DNA of 64,000 nucleotides from RBG-16-66-20 sp040752005 (lineage in GTDB: Bacteria > Pseudomonadota > Gammaproteobacteria > Burkholderiales > SG8-39): the NCBI GenBank assembly GCA_040752005.1, contig JBFMFX010000018.1:1-64000 (forward strand), in the 5' to 3' direction. The position numbers were made by a program, and so were the translations under genes. The notes below the pieces were generated by a model that was given only the letters and a program-made list of their open reading frames with translations, had not been told where the DNA came from and did no database searches. This document shows positions 7,669-15,968 of this stretch, piece by piece. The first letter of the stretch is position 1; each line of letters opens with the position of its first letter.

Positions 7669-8336
7669 TCCCGCTCCTCGCATACATAGCCCACGCCGCG
7701 GATAGTGTGGATGAGCTTGTCCGGGAACGGGTCGTCCACCTTCGCGCGCAGCCGGCGGATCGCGACGTCGACCACGTTGGTGTCGCTGTCGAAGTTCATG
7801 TCCCAGACCTGCTCGGCGATCAGCGTGCGCGAGAGCGCCTCGCCGCGGCGGCGCACGAGTAGCAGGAGCAGCGCGAATTCCTTCGCGGTGAGGTCGATCC
7901 GGCGCCCGGCGCGCGCGACGCGCCGGCGCAGGGGATCCACCTCCAAGTCGGCGACGCGAAGTACCTCGGGTTCCATCGCCCTGCCGCGGCGCAGCAGGGC
8001 GCGCACGCGCGCGAGCAGCTCCGAGAACGCGAACGGCTTCACCAGGTAGTCGTCGGCGCCGAGCTCGAGCCCCTTCACGCGGTCCTCGACCTTGTCGCGG
8101 GCGCTGAGCAAGAGCACCGGGGTGCGCTTGCGCGAGCGCAGCTCTTCGAGGATTTCCGTGCCGTCCCGCCCGGGGAGCATCACGTCGAGCACGACGAGGT
8201 CGTAGTCGCCCGTGAGCGCAAGGTGCGCGCCGTCGGTACCGTTGGCCGCGACATCGACCGTGAAGCCGTGCTCCGCGAGCCCCTTCCTGAGATACGACGC
8301 GGTGTTCCGGTCGTCTTCGACGATCAGCAGCTTCAC
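7665..8336 (-). CDS. OmpR-family response regulator, heavy-metal type
   Basis: A 223-residue regulator with an N-terminal receiver domain and a C-terminal winged helix (IRRLRAKVDDPFPDKLIHTIRGVGYVCE). The acidic pocket is E7-D8-D9, the phosphoacceptor is D51 (VVLDVMLPGRDG), and the conserved Lys lies in SARDKVEDR. It overlaps the kinase gene by four bases and is transcribed away from the porin gene. A perfect inverted repeat 33 bp upstream of its start is a candidate autoregulatory site. The family usually controls copper, silver, zinc or cadmium resistance genes. Confidence 0.92.
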   Translation of the reverse strand: MKLLIVEDDRNTASYLRKGLAEHGFTVDVAANGTDGAHLALTGDYDLVVLDVMLPGRDGTEILEELRSRKRTPVLLLSARDKVEDRVKGLELGADDYLVKPFAFSELLARVRALLRRGRAMEPEVLRVADLEVDPLRRRVARAGRRIDLTAKEFALLLLLVRRRGEALSRTLIAEQVWDMNFDSDTNVVDVAIRRLRAKVDDPFPDKLIHTIRGVGYVCEERD

Positions 8337-8368
8337 GCCTTCGGCCCCGATCGCTGCCGGCGAATGGG

Positions 8369-8384
8369 ATTACACGTCTGTAAT
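8369..8384. promoter_or_regulatory. candidate response-regulator operator ATTACA-N4-TGTAAT
   Basis: A perfect 6-4-6 inverted repeat, ATTACACGTCTGTAAT, stands in the divergent space between the regulator gene (start 8336, minus) and the porin gene (start 8492, plus). Boxes with TTACA/TGTAA half-sites are known for copper-type OmpR regulators of the PcoR/CopR kind. Its AT content contrasts with the GC-rich surroundings. Confidence 0.55.
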
Positions 8385-8491
8385 GTCCCGGTCATCCTTT
8401 CCTCATCCTCCGCTCCCCAGTATACGTACCACACGGGCCGCGGTAGAATGCGGTGACAGTGCGCGGACATTTACCGGGAAGGGGGACTGTG

Positions 8492-9703
8492 ATGCAAAAG
8501 AACATTCTGGCAGCGGCAGTCGCTGGCGCGCTCGCGACGCCGGTCGCGGCGCTGGCGCAGTCGAACGTGACGATCAGCGGGTACCTCCACTTGAGTGTGG
8601 ACAACCTCAAGATCACCCAGCCCGCGGCGGGGCGCACGACCACGAGCGAGAGCCGCCTGAACGACGAATCTTCGAGCGGCGTCATCTTCCAGGTGCGCGA
8701 GGATCTGGGTGGCGGAAACGCGGCGCTCGTCCGGGTGGACGTAAAGACCAATGCCGACTCCTCCGCCATCGCGGCGTCGGGCGAATCGTACGTCGGCCTG
8801 TCGTTGCGTAACGCCGGCCGGCTCACCGCCGGGCGGCACAGCCTGCACTTCTTCAAGACTTTTCCCGACGCCTGGTTCCAGGGTGTGACGCTCCGGGTGC
8901 ATCCCAGCTCGATCATCGACTTCGCTGGAGGAGGCGTCGTCGCGGTCGCGAACGCCACCCGGACGCAGAATTCGGTCAGGTGGTCTTCTCCCACTTGGGG
9001 CGGCTTCAACGTGGATGTCGGCTACTCGTTCAACCCCGGCCCCGGGACCGAAGCCGACCTGACTGCGGGTAACACCGCGCGCAAAGGCCGCGCTTGGAAC
9101 CTCAACCCGGCGTACAGCGGCAAGAACTGGCACATCGCCTATAGCTACTGGAACGGCAAATCCGACGCGCCTGCGGCCGCCGCCGTGACCGGCGCGGCGG
9201 CCGGAACCGCCCTTCACCAGCTCGCAGTCGCCGACCAGCGCAGCGACACGCTCTACGGTTACTACATCTGGGACGGCCTGAAGGTAGGGCTGACCTGGAA
9301 CAAGACGAAACTGACCGCCGCGCACACCGCCCCGGGTCTCGCGGCGACCGGCACTGTGATCGGCAACCGTACAGCGTGGTCGCTCCCGGTCAGCTACAGG
9401 ACCGGTCCCCACTACTTCTTCGTCTCCTACACCAAGGCGCGCGACGACAAGGCGACCGCCGCGGCCGATGGGGCAAGATTGTGGGGTGTGAGCTACATGT
9501 ATAACTTCTCCAAGCGCACCATGATGGGGGTGAGCTACGGCAAACTGACCAACGACGTCGGCGCGGCGTACAGCCCCTACGGCGACCGTGGACTCCCGCT
9601 CGGGAACGTCTCCGCGAACGGCGTGCTGGGGAGCGTCAATTCAGGCGCGGCGCCGGGCGAGGACACGCGCGTGGTGGCGTTCAGCGTTCGGGTGACCTAC
9701 TGA
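8492..9703 (+). CDS. Gram-negative general porin
   Basis: Outer-membrane trimeric porin of 403 residues. A signal peptide (MQKNILAAAVAGALATPVAALAQ) is followed by a first strand, NVTISGYLHLSVDN, characteristic of betaproteobacterial porins. Repeated amphipathic strands and extracellular loops lead to a C-terminal strand, VVAFSVRVTY, ending in an aromatic residue. An upstream in-frame ATG at 8453 would spoil the signal peptide; ATG 8492 has a purine-rich GGGAAGGGGGA ahead. It is divergent from the two-component genes and may be under their control through the inverted repeat at 8369. Confidence 0.9.
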   Translation: MQKNILAAAVAGALATPVAALAQSNVTISGYLHLSVDNLKITQPAAGRTTTSESRLNDESSSGVIFQVREDLGGGNAALVRVDVKTNADSSAIAASGESYVGLSLRNAGRLTAGRHSLHFFKTFPDAWFQGVTLRVHPSSIIDFAGGGVVAVANATRTQNSVRWSSPTWGGFNVDVGYSFNPGPGTEADLTAGNTARKGRAWNLNPAYSGKNWHIAYSYWNGKSDAPAAAAVTGAAAGTALHQLAVADQRSDTLYGYYIWDGLKVGLTWNKTKLTAAHTAPGLAATGTVIGNRTAWSLPVSYRTGPHYFFVSYTKARDDKATAAADGARLWGVSYMYNFSKRTMMGVSYGKLTNDVGAAYSPYGDRGLPLGNVSANGVLGSVNSGAAPGEDTRVVAFSVRVTY

Positions 9704-9751
9704 CGATTCGCCGCATTCTCCCAGCGCGGCGCGGTTTCCCATAGGAGCGCC

Positions 9752-9916
9752 GTGGGTGAAGGCGGATACCGCAAGGTAGCCATCTTCTTTTTGAAGAAGA
9801 GTCTTGGAATGTTCAGGCGCATGGACCCGCACAAGGAGGGCGGCGCCGCGCAGCCGCCGGAAAAGAGCGGCGCCGGCAACAAGCAGCCCTCGCACCAGCA
9901 CGGCGAGGGGAAATAA
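9752..9916 (+). CDS. small basic protein with His-rich tail (54 aa)
   Basis: A GTG start is preceded by AGGAG at 9743-9747, five bases away. The product begins MGEGGYRKVAIFFLKKSLGM, continues with a Lys/Gly/Pro-rich stretch and ends QPSHQHGEGK. It may have a short amphipathic or weakly hydrophobic segment (VAIFFL). I recognise no family. It sits between the porin and the DUF411 gene and its tail resembles those of the other small proteins in this region, so a metal-related role is possible but unproven. Internal ATGs at 9809 and 9821 are alternative starts. Confidence 0.4.
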   Translation: MGEGGYRKVAIFFLKKSLGMFRRMDPHKEGGAAQPPEKSGAGNKQPSHQHGEGK

Positions 9917-10076
9917 GCCGTCACCCCATCCGCGCAACGCGGCCGCCAGCGCGCACCCAATCGCCCGAAGCGCAGCTCCGGTTGATCCTGGTCAACCGGG
10001 CGGTTGTGCCATGCGGCAAGCTATCGTCGGATCGATTCCAGGGACTGGTGTGAATCGCAGTTGACAGGAGACGCCC

Positions 10077-10523
10077 ATGGATTACTTTCGGCGCACGATG
10101 ATGGCCGCCGGCGCACTCGCGTTTCTCTGCGCCTGGGTGCCGGCGCAGGCTCAGCGCGCCCTTGTGAGCGTTTACAAGAGCCCGACCTGCGGCTGCTGCG
10201 GCGAATGGCTGAAGCGCATGCGTGCGAACGGGTTCCGCATAGAGGCGAATAACATCGCCGACGTCGGCCCGATCCGGCGTGCGAACGCCGTACCGGATTC
10301 GCTCGGGTCGTGTCACACGGCGCTCGTAGGCGGCTACGCGATCGAGGGGCACGTGCCGGCCGCCGACATCCAGCGCCTGCTGCGCGAGGGCCCCGCGGTA
10401 AGGGGACTCGCCGTTCCCGGCATGCCGGCGAGCGCGCCCGGGATGGAGCAGAGGCCGCCGCAGCCCTACACGACGCTCGCTTTCTATGAAGGCGGCCGTA
10501 CCGAAACGTTCGAGCGCCACTGA
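10077..10523 (+). CDS. DUF411 family periplasmic metal-binding protein
   Basis: A 148-residue protein with a signal peptide (MDYFRRTMMAAGALAFLCAWVPAQA). The DUF411 signature follows: VSVYKSPTCGCCGEWLKRMRANGF with a CxCC cluster, then DSLGSCHTALVGGYAIEGHVPAADIQRLL, and a C-terminal GMPASAPGMEQ segment. Members are found in copper and other metal resistance operons and are thought to bind metal in the periplasm. An AGGAG precedes the ATG. Next to a heavy-metal-type two-component system and small His-rich proteins, it supports a metal-homeostasis role for this block. Confidence 0.9.
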   Translation: MDYFRRTMMAAGALAFLCAWVPAQAQRALVSVYKSPTCGCCGEWLKRMRANGFRIEANNIADVGPIRRANAVPDSLGSCHTALVGGYAIEGHVPAADIQRLLREGPAVRGLAVPGMPASAPGMEQRPPQPYTTLAFYEGGRTETFERH

Positions 10524-10567
10524 ATGGAGAGAGTTGACGGCGACTTTGCGGTGACGAGGATCGAGCC

Positions 10568-10717
10568 ATGGCCGTGATGATGATCGTGATGGTCGCGGTT
10601 CTGATCGCAATGGGCGGGCACGGGCCGATGGACGTAATGCACGGCTCGAAACATCCGCAGGAGCAGGCGCCGCGGACGCAGGACAATGACGCGGCGAAAG
10701 CGGAACACAAGCACTGA
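10568..10717 (+). CDS. small His/Met-rich membrane peptide (49 aa)
   Basis: ATG with ACGAGGA seven bases upstream. Residues 1-16 form a hydrophobic Met-rich helix (MAVMMIVMVAVLIAMGG). The rest is polar with scattered His and Met (HGPMDVMHGSKH) and ends AEHKH. Similar one-helix His/Met peptides occur beside copper and heavy-metal genes, but I cannot assign a named family. The gene follows DUF411 by 44 bp in the same direction, so co-transcription is likely. Confidence 0.5.
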   Translation: MAVMMIVMVAVLIAMGGHGPMDVMHGSKHPQEQAPRTQDNDAAKAEHKH

Positions 10718-10764
10718 GCGTCCCTGGGGGATCAATTCCGGATCATCCACCCATGAAGGTCCAA

Positions 10765-10930
10765 TATCATCCCGCCGCCCGGGGTGCTGCACTTCTGGTG
10801 GATGGTCAAGCCCGACCTGGCCCAGCCGGCGATCTTCGCGGCGATCCCTCGCGCTGCCGCTCGGGTACCGGATCGCGGCGTGGGCGCGGGAGCGGAACGT
10901 TCCGCACGCCTGGGGGGTCTATTGTTCTGA
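10765..10930 (+). pseudogene. msrQ (YedZ) C-terminal fragment
   Basis: One frame reads VLHFWWMVKPDLAQPAIFAAI and, after a shift near 10845, another reads LALPLGYRIAAWARERN. Joined, these match the last membrane helices of MsrQ, the heme-binding membrane subunit of the methionine-sulfoxide reductase MsrPQ (typical pattern LHYLWLVKAD...P.IYAA.LA.LLG.R). The N-terminal four fifths and msrP are absent. The fragment is too short to function. Confidence 0.6.
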
Positions 10931-10972
10931 GCGCGCCACTGTGTTTGCCGGCAGCGAAAGAGGGTCGACCGA

Positions 10973-11281
10973 GTGAATCGATTCTTCGCCATTGCGGTCA
11001 TGGCGACCGTGCTTCTTACCCCCGTCCAAGCAAGCCCGGCCCTCGTCCAGGGCCTCGCGGAGCCCGCTGCTGCGGCGCATCAATCCGGCGACTTTCCCTG
11101 CCTCGAGCACTGCGGCATTGCACAGCGTGCTGTGCTTGCATGTACCGAGCTTTCGCTGCAGCGCGAACCGTGTTCCCCCTCACTATCGGCGCTTTCGGGC
11201 GACCAGCCGTGCATGGAGGTTGGCCGGACGGTGTCGTTGCGCAGGCCGACGCTCGCGGAGCTTTGTCGCTGGCGAAAATAA
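10973..11281 (+). CDS. exported small hypothetical protein (102 aa)
   Basis: A GTG start with AGAGGG upstream opens a clean signal peptide (MNRFFAIAVMATVLLTPVQASPA). The mature part has paired cysteines in CLEHCGIAQRAVLACTELSLQREPC and one further Cys near the C-terminus, so disulfides or metal binding are possible. I recognise no family. The last third (RRPTLAELCRWRK) is Arg-rich and may be partly decayed. It lies in the small-protein cluster after DUF411. Confidence 0.45.
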   Translation: MNRFFAIAVMATVLLTPVQASPALVQGLAEPAAAAHQSGDFPCLEHCGIAQRAVLACTELSLQREPCSPSLSALSGDQPCMEVGRTVSLRRPTLAELCRWRK

Positions 11282-11338
11282 CCGTGTTCACTCCGTTACG
11301 TCCGCAACGAGTCTTGAGTTTTTGCGAAGGAGGTGAAC

Positions 11339-11647
11339 ATGTTCACGCTTGATGGAGGTGCCAGGTTAGTGGAGAAACGCCGTGCCTCGTCGGACGATCC
11401 GCAGGAGCAAAAGGAAACCCGGCGGTGGCGGCTCTTTGTAACGTCCCTCATCGTGCTGCTGGTTGCCGGCGTGGTATCCGCGATCCTGTCGAGCTGGAGC
11501 TACGCCGCGGCCGCGGAGCACGACCCTGCGCTCGCCGCGGCGATGCAGGAGTGCTTCCAGGCGCATTCCAGGCTGATGGACAAGCCCGCGGTGACCAACG
11601 TGCGCGCTTGCTGGCGCACACACGGCTACCGGATGGAGCGTCGGTAA
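11339..11647 (+). CDS. single-pass membrane protein, hypothetical (102 aa)
   Basis: ATG 11339 follows a near-consensus GAAGGAGGT, making this start convincing. A charged cytoplasmic N-terminus (EKRRASSDDPQEQKETRRWR) precedes one membrane helix (LFVTSLIVLLVAGVVSAIL, about residues 31-50). A short periplasmic domain has two cysteines (MQECFQAHSRLMD, VRACWRTHGYRMERR). Family unknown. The spaced Cys/His pairs could bind metal; that is inference. Confidence 0.5.
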   Translation: MFTLDGGARLVEKRRASSDDPQEQKETRRWRLFVTSLIVLLVAGVVSAILSSWSYAAAAEHDPALAAAMQECFQAHSRLMDKPAVTNVRACWRTHGYRMERR

Positions 11648-11740
11648 GTCACGAAGTCTCCTGCCAAGGGGCCGCGCGGGACGCAGCAGCGCGACTGAAT
11701 GGACGTGGCGCTGCCCCGGCCGCGCTAGACAGCCGTGACT

Positions 11741-11863
11741 ATGAAGACATTCAGGACGGTCGGTGTCGCCTTCATCGTCGTCCTGGTGCTCGGCGGCTGC
11801 GTGACCGGCGGCGCCTATCCGGGTGGATCGGGCGGCGGTCATTCGCATCTCGATCAGCACTGA
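11741..11863 (+). CDS. 40-residue lipoprotein with Gly/His tail
   Basis: The product begins MKTFRTVGVAFIVVLVLGGC, a textbook lipoprotein signal with lipobox LGGC at residues 17-20, so the mature peptide is only 21 residues. It is Gly-rich and ends GGGHSHLDQH. The gene is very short but the signal is unusually clean for chance. It has no obvious strong ribosome-binding site (GCCGTGACT upstream). It resembles the lipoprotein at 4688 in lipobox and Gly/His content. Confidence 0.45.
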   Translation: MKTFRTVGVAFIVVLVLGGCVTGGAYPGGSGGGHSHLDQH

Positions 11864-12093
11864 ACCAACGCCGCCTGACGGTGCACGCTGGCTTACCGGA
11901 GCGGCCTCGTCGCTGGCTTCTGGAGCCGGACGTGGTAGCGTGTGTTGCTGGCCGTCATACTTCGGGCAGGTGGCGTAACCGGCGAGGCTCGGGCTGCGAG
12001 GCCGATTGACGCAAATCAACTCGGGACGCCGGTTCTCGGGCACTCTCGCATTTGAAAGAGTCGCGCAGGAGCGAGACGTGAAGCCCGCTTGAT

Positions 12094-12360
12094 TTGCCGG
12101 AATGCTGGATTCCCGGTCACCGGGAACGCAGGCACGGATCGCATTACACCTGCCGCCTGCTCGCCGAGGCCGCACGGGCCGATCCTACCGCGATCGACTA
12201 CGATTTCCGCCGGCGCGTGCTGCAAAAGCGCTGGCGGATGACCTACGATCACGTTCTCCCGGTTGCGCGGGCGAGAATCACGGCGCGGCTGCCGCCGCTC
12301 GACTTGCACGATGCGATCCAGCTGCTGCTGATTGCCAATGCCGACCGCACCGACGAGTAA
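12094..12360 (+). CDS. hypothetical protein, probably 5'-truncated
   Basis: A frame that looks genuinely coding runs to 12360: RLLAEAARADPTAIDYDFRRRVLQKRW, then HVLPVARARITARLPPLDLHDAIQLLLIANADRTDE. It has no convincing start; the TTG at 12094 is a guess and the first 15 or so residues look non-native. Its last 23 bases overlap the ATG of the cyclase pseudogene at 12338, as in coupled operons. I do not recognise the family. Confidence 0.35.
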   Translation: MPECWIPGHRERRHGSHYTCRLLAEAARADPTAIDYDFRRRVLQKRWRMTYDHVLPVARARITARLPPLDLHDAIQLLLIANADRTDE

Positions 12361-13122
12361 AGCCGGCGCGGCGCGCGAAATCGGTCTCGCGCTGCTGATC
12401 GCCGATCTGTCCGGCTACACGGCGCTCACCGAAAGCCACGGCGCGCTGAAGGCATTGGAGATCGTCCTCCGGTTCGTGCACCTGGTGGAAGGCAGCCTGG
12501 AGCCCGGCGTGCACATCGTCAACAGCATCGGCGACGACGGGTTCTGCAAGGGCGTGGGGACGCTCGAGGTCGTGCGCACCGCGTTGTAGCTGCGCGACAC
12601 GGTAGCGCGCGAGCCGGAGTTTCCGCGCGTCCCGGGGATACATCGGGGCGTAGTCGTGGAACGCGAGGGCGCGGTTTCGGTGGCTCCGTCAACCTCACCG
12701 CGAGGCTCGCGGGCAAAGCGCGAGGCGGATAGATCCTGTGCACGGAGCTGATCGCGCGGGCGGCGCGCGCGCTCGCGGCGGTCGAGTGGCACCCGATCGG
12801 CGAACGGCGATGCAAGAATGTCGCCTATCCGGTGGAAGTCTTCGAATCGATCCGTACCAACGCCGGACGCGAAGCCGCCGCGATCGACCCCGTCTGCCGC
12901 ATGCAGGTGGCGGTGCAGCGCGCCTCGCAGAGCGCCGTCGAAGGCGGGGATACCCATCTCTTCTGCTCGCTCGAGTGTGCGCGCGCTTTCGCGGTTGCGC
13001 CAGAGTTGTATGGAGCACGGCGCCGGCTCGCCCGGCGCCGTCGCTGCACAGACCGACCCGAGGGTGTGGTCGCTGCTTGCGCCTTACGAGATGGGACCGT
13101 GGGTCGCGAGCTGCGGCCATGA
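12338..13122 (+). pseudogene. adenylate/guanylate cyclase-YHS fusion, broken
   Basis: A soluble class III cyclase-like domain starts EIGLALLIADLSGYTALTESHG and runs to VVRTAL, where TAG at 12587 interrupts it; the same frame continues LRDTVAREPEFPRV. A shift near 12672 moves homology to a new frame (GGSVNLTARLAGKARGG, second TAG, ILCTELIARAARALAAVEWHPIG). From 12832 the frame gives VEVFESIR and a YHS domain, IDPVCRMQVA...FCSLECARAFAV, with the metal-binding Cys pair intact. So there are two nonsense codons and one frameshift. The cyclase-to-YHS order is known in uncharacterised bacterial proteins. Beyond about 13020 no homology is seen. Confidence 0.72.
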
Positions 13123-13499
13123 ACGGCGCAAGGACGTGTTCGGTCTGAACTCGCCGGCGACGTTGGTGCCCGGCACGGGCGTGACGCCTGCGCCATTCGC
13201 GCCGCCGCCTGGCGCGTCATCGGCGGACGTCGGCAACAAGCTCGGCCTCAGCTATAGCTTCCGAAACACCGACTTGTTGCTCATGTGTGAAAACCCCTGG
13301 TGCAAGATCAGCGCAGGCGCGGTATCGGCGTATGGCCGCAATGCGTCGGTCGCCTCGGTGTTGTACCGCTTCAGTCCCCACCGGGCGATCGCGAGCTATC
13401 AGCACTTGGCCGTGCAGCAGCGGATCGCAGCGCGCGAAGCGCACTCGGCGCCGGCGCGCCGCGTCATCGCTCGGTGTTCCTCCTCCGTCGTCTTCGTCC
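13123..13499. other. no recognisable gene
   Basis: The plus strand has an open stretch (for example SAGAVSAYGRNASVASVLYRF) that could be a remnant of an exported or membrane protein. It has no start, no motif and no counterpart that I recognise. It lies between the cyclase-YHS and protease pseudogenes. Confidence 0.3.
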
Positions 13500-14135
13500 A
13501 GGGGGTTCGGACTCCAGGACTCGAACGCCGGGCGCTCGCTTCGCGTCGCCGTAGGCCCCGGGCGGCGAGCCAATGCGCCTGACGGGCGGCCAGCCGCTCG
13601 TCACACTCGCGGGCGATGGGCCACCGGTAGAAATAAATATCACCGGCACGGCGTTCGTCATCGATCTGGGGGTCTTCCTGTCACCAATCGCCACATCGCG
13701 CGGCCCTGGGAATACGAGTCATCGCTGCCCGACATCAAGGCGCTGGGGCTCAAGCCCGTGATGCGGAGATTGGTCGGCTATGCCGCAGGCGCGGGCGAGG
13801 AGTTGGTTCAGGACTCGGCAAGCGGCCAGCGAACGATTTTTGGAGCGTGACGAAGGAAACCGCTCAGAGGGGGCGCATTCAGCCGCTCGCCAGCGGCAGC
13901 ATTCATCGGGCAGGTGACGGACGAGGGGGTCGTCTACGACGCCCAAACGACCCAAGAGGGCCGCGGGGCCCGGCGTTCACAGTCTCCGGCAAGGTGATTG
14001 CGGTAAACACAGGAATCCTTCTCGAGTTCGGGGACTCCAACATGGGAGCGATCCGGTACGGCATGCGGTGGAGCTGCTCGCCGCGCTCAAGCTGCGCGCC
14101 GTCGAGTGGCAGTCCGGCCGCGGGCCCGCAGCCCC
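13500..14135 (+). pseudogene. trypsin/HtrA-like serine protease, broken
   Basis: Pieces of one protease appear in successive frames. GFGLQDSNAGRSLRVAVGPG is followed by MRLTGGQPLVTL...VEINITGTAFVIDLGVFL. After a shift near 13680 comes VTNRHIARPWEYE, where the His would be catalytic. Then come VVYDAQTTQEGRG and, shifted again, GPAFTVSGKVIAVNTGILLEFGDSN. The usual GGSGGP around the catalytic serine has become EGRG with one base lost, so serine is replaced and the frame is broken. The tail AVELLAALKLRAVEW is in yet another frame. Confidence 0.65.
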
Positions 14136-14186
14136 GGATACGCGGTCTGGAGCGGGCTATGATCCGATCCGCGGGAACGCCGCTGA

Positions 14187-15959
14187 ATGCGAATCAGGAT
14201 CCCCTTTAGTGCCGTCTCGGTGTTCGGCCTAGCGGCGCTGGTCGCAGTGCCGCTCGCCATCACGCTGTACCTGAATGCCGCGGCGAACGTGCGTACGACC
14301 CAGCTGCTGCTCGCCGAGCGCGCGGAGCGGCTTGTCGATGCCGTAGAACACAGGCTCGGCACGCTGCTGCGGCCGGTCGAGCGCGAAGCGGCCGAGATCG
14401 CGCGCGCCGTGGCCGAAGGCAGAATCGGCATCGGGCGCGGTGCAGAGATCGACACTTACATGCTGGGCGTGTTGAGCGCGGCGCCCGAGGTGGCGAGCGT
14501 CTCGCTCGCCGAGCCCTCCGGGCGCGTGCGCCGCTGGGACCGCGCGCAGCGCGCACCGACTTCGGCGAACCGCCCCGAGCTCGCCGCGCGCCTTGCGCCG
14601 GAAACCGTGGCACAAGGCGCCGGCTGGCGCGTGCCGTACTATATGCGGCAGCACGGCGGCGCAGTGCTGCTCTACGATACGCCGCTCTATCGCGAAGGCC
14701 GGTTCCTCGGGCTGCTGGGGCTGATCGTGCCGCTTTCGGACCTGTCGCTGGAGCTGGCCGATCTCGCCGCCGAGACCGGCGTCACGCCGTATGCTCTGTA
14801 CGGGGGGCAAGAGGTCCTCGCGCATCCCGCGCTCGCGGGGAAGAAGCTCACCGCAGCGGACGCCTCCGAGGGTCCGCTGCCGACGATCTCGCAGATCAAC
14901 GACCCGGTGATTGAGCGGCTGCACCAGGGCGGCGCGAGCGAACCGTTCGGCATGCGCGCGCTCAGAGGCGCGCAGGCGGTCGCCGTCACGGTCGGCGGCG
15001 AGCGCTATGTCTGCATCCACCGCGAAGCCATCGGCTTCCCAGGTCAGCATTGGACCGTGGGCGCCTACCTCAACGTCGCACGGGCGGGCTTCGCCTCGGA
15101 GATGCAGCGCACCCTGCACGCCATCCTGGTCGGGCTCGCGGTGCTCGCCGTTTCCATGCTGGCGGCGGTGCTCGGCGGGCGGTGCCTCGGCCGCCCGGTG
15201 CGGGCGCTCGCGCAGGCCGCGAACGCGGTGCGCGACGACCGGCTGGAGGAGGTCAAACCCTTGCCGCGCAGCCGCATCGCCGAGTTCGACGATGCCAGCG
15301 AGTCTTTTAACCGCATGGTTGCGGGCTTGCGCGAGCGCACGCTGATCCGCGACACGCTCGGGCGCTTCGTGTCAGAGGAGGTGGCGAAGAGCCTGCTCTC
15401 GGGCGGCGGTCGCATCGAGCCTACCGAAGCGAAGGCGACCGTGCTGGTGTGCGACTTGGAGGATTTCACGCAGCTCACCGACGCGCTCGGGCCGCGCGGC
15501 ACGGTCGATTTCCTCAACGCCTATTTCGAGGTCGTCGTCGCGATCGTGGAGCGCCACGGCGGCGTCATCACACAGTTCCAAGGCGATGCGATCCTCGCGG
15601 TGTTCAACCTGCCGATCGTCAATCCCGACCACGCGGCGAACGCGCTGCGCGCGGCGATCGAACTGGTGCGCATCACGGACGAGCAGGCCTTCGCCGGCGT
15701 GCACGCGCGCAATCGGGTCGGCCTCTACACCGGCCGCGTGCTCGCGGGCGCAGTGGGTTCGCGGGGCCGCTTGAGTTACACGGTGCACGGCAACGCGGTC
15801 AACCTCGCCTCGCGCATCGAGGCGCTCAACAAGGACTACGGCACGCGCATCCTGCTTGCCGGCAAGACCGCCGAGCGCTGCCCGGGGTTCGAGCTGCGCA
15901 AGGTCGCCGATGCCGAGATCCGCGGCTACGGCGAGCCGGTCCCGCTCTACACACCGTGA
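14187..15959 (+). CDS. membrane adenylate/guanylate cyclase, Cache-HAMP-cyclase
   Basis: A 590-residue receptor cyclase. The N-terminal helix (VFGLAALVAVPLAITLYL) leads to a periplasmic segment of about 270 residues resembling a double Cache ligand-binding domain (SVSLAEPSGRVRRWDRA, GAVLLYDTPLYREGRFLGLLGL). A second helix lies near residues 310-330 and a HAMP segment follows. The class III catalytic domain has metal-binding Asp in VLVCDLEDFTQL and DAILAVFN. Later elements include GLYTGRVLAGAVGSRGRLSYTVHGNAVNLASRIE. The product should be cAMP or cGMP in the cytoplasm. It is the only fully intact gene among several pseudogenes here. Confidence 0.88.
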   Translation: MRIRIPFSAVSVFGLAALVAVPLAITLYLNAAANVRTTQLLLAERAERLVDAVEHRLGTLLRPVEREAAEIARAVAEGRIGIGRGAEIDTYMLGVLSAAPEVASVSLAEPSGRVRRWDRAQRAPTSANRPELAARLAPETVAQGAGWRVPYYMRQHGGAVLLYDTPLYREGRFLGLLGLIVPLSDLSLELADLAAETGVTPYALYGGQEVLAHPALAGKKLTAADASEGPLPTISQINDPVIERLHQGGASEPFGMRALRGAQAVAVTVGGERYVCIHREAIGFPGQHWTVGAYLNVARAGFASEMQRTLHAILVGLAVLAVSMLAAVLGGRCLGRPVRALAQAANAVRDDRLEEVKPLPRSRIAEFDDASESFNRMVAGLRERTLIRDTLGRFVSEEVAKSLLSGGGRIEPTEAKATVLVCDLEDFTQLTDALGPRGTVDFLNAYFEVVVAIVERHGGVITQFQGDAILAVFNLPIVNPDHAANALRAAIELVRITDEQAFAGVHARNRVGLYTGRVLAGAVGSRGRLSYTVHGNAVNLASRIEALNKDYGTRILLAGKTAERCPGFELRKVADAEIRGYGEPVPLYTP

Positions 15960-15968
15960 AGCGCGGAG

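Noticed and set aside
12338..13122. Programmed frameshift or stop readthrough in the cyclase-YHS gene
   Set aside because: Two stop codons plus a shift without slippery sequence or structure, surrounded by other pseudogenes, fit simple decay better.
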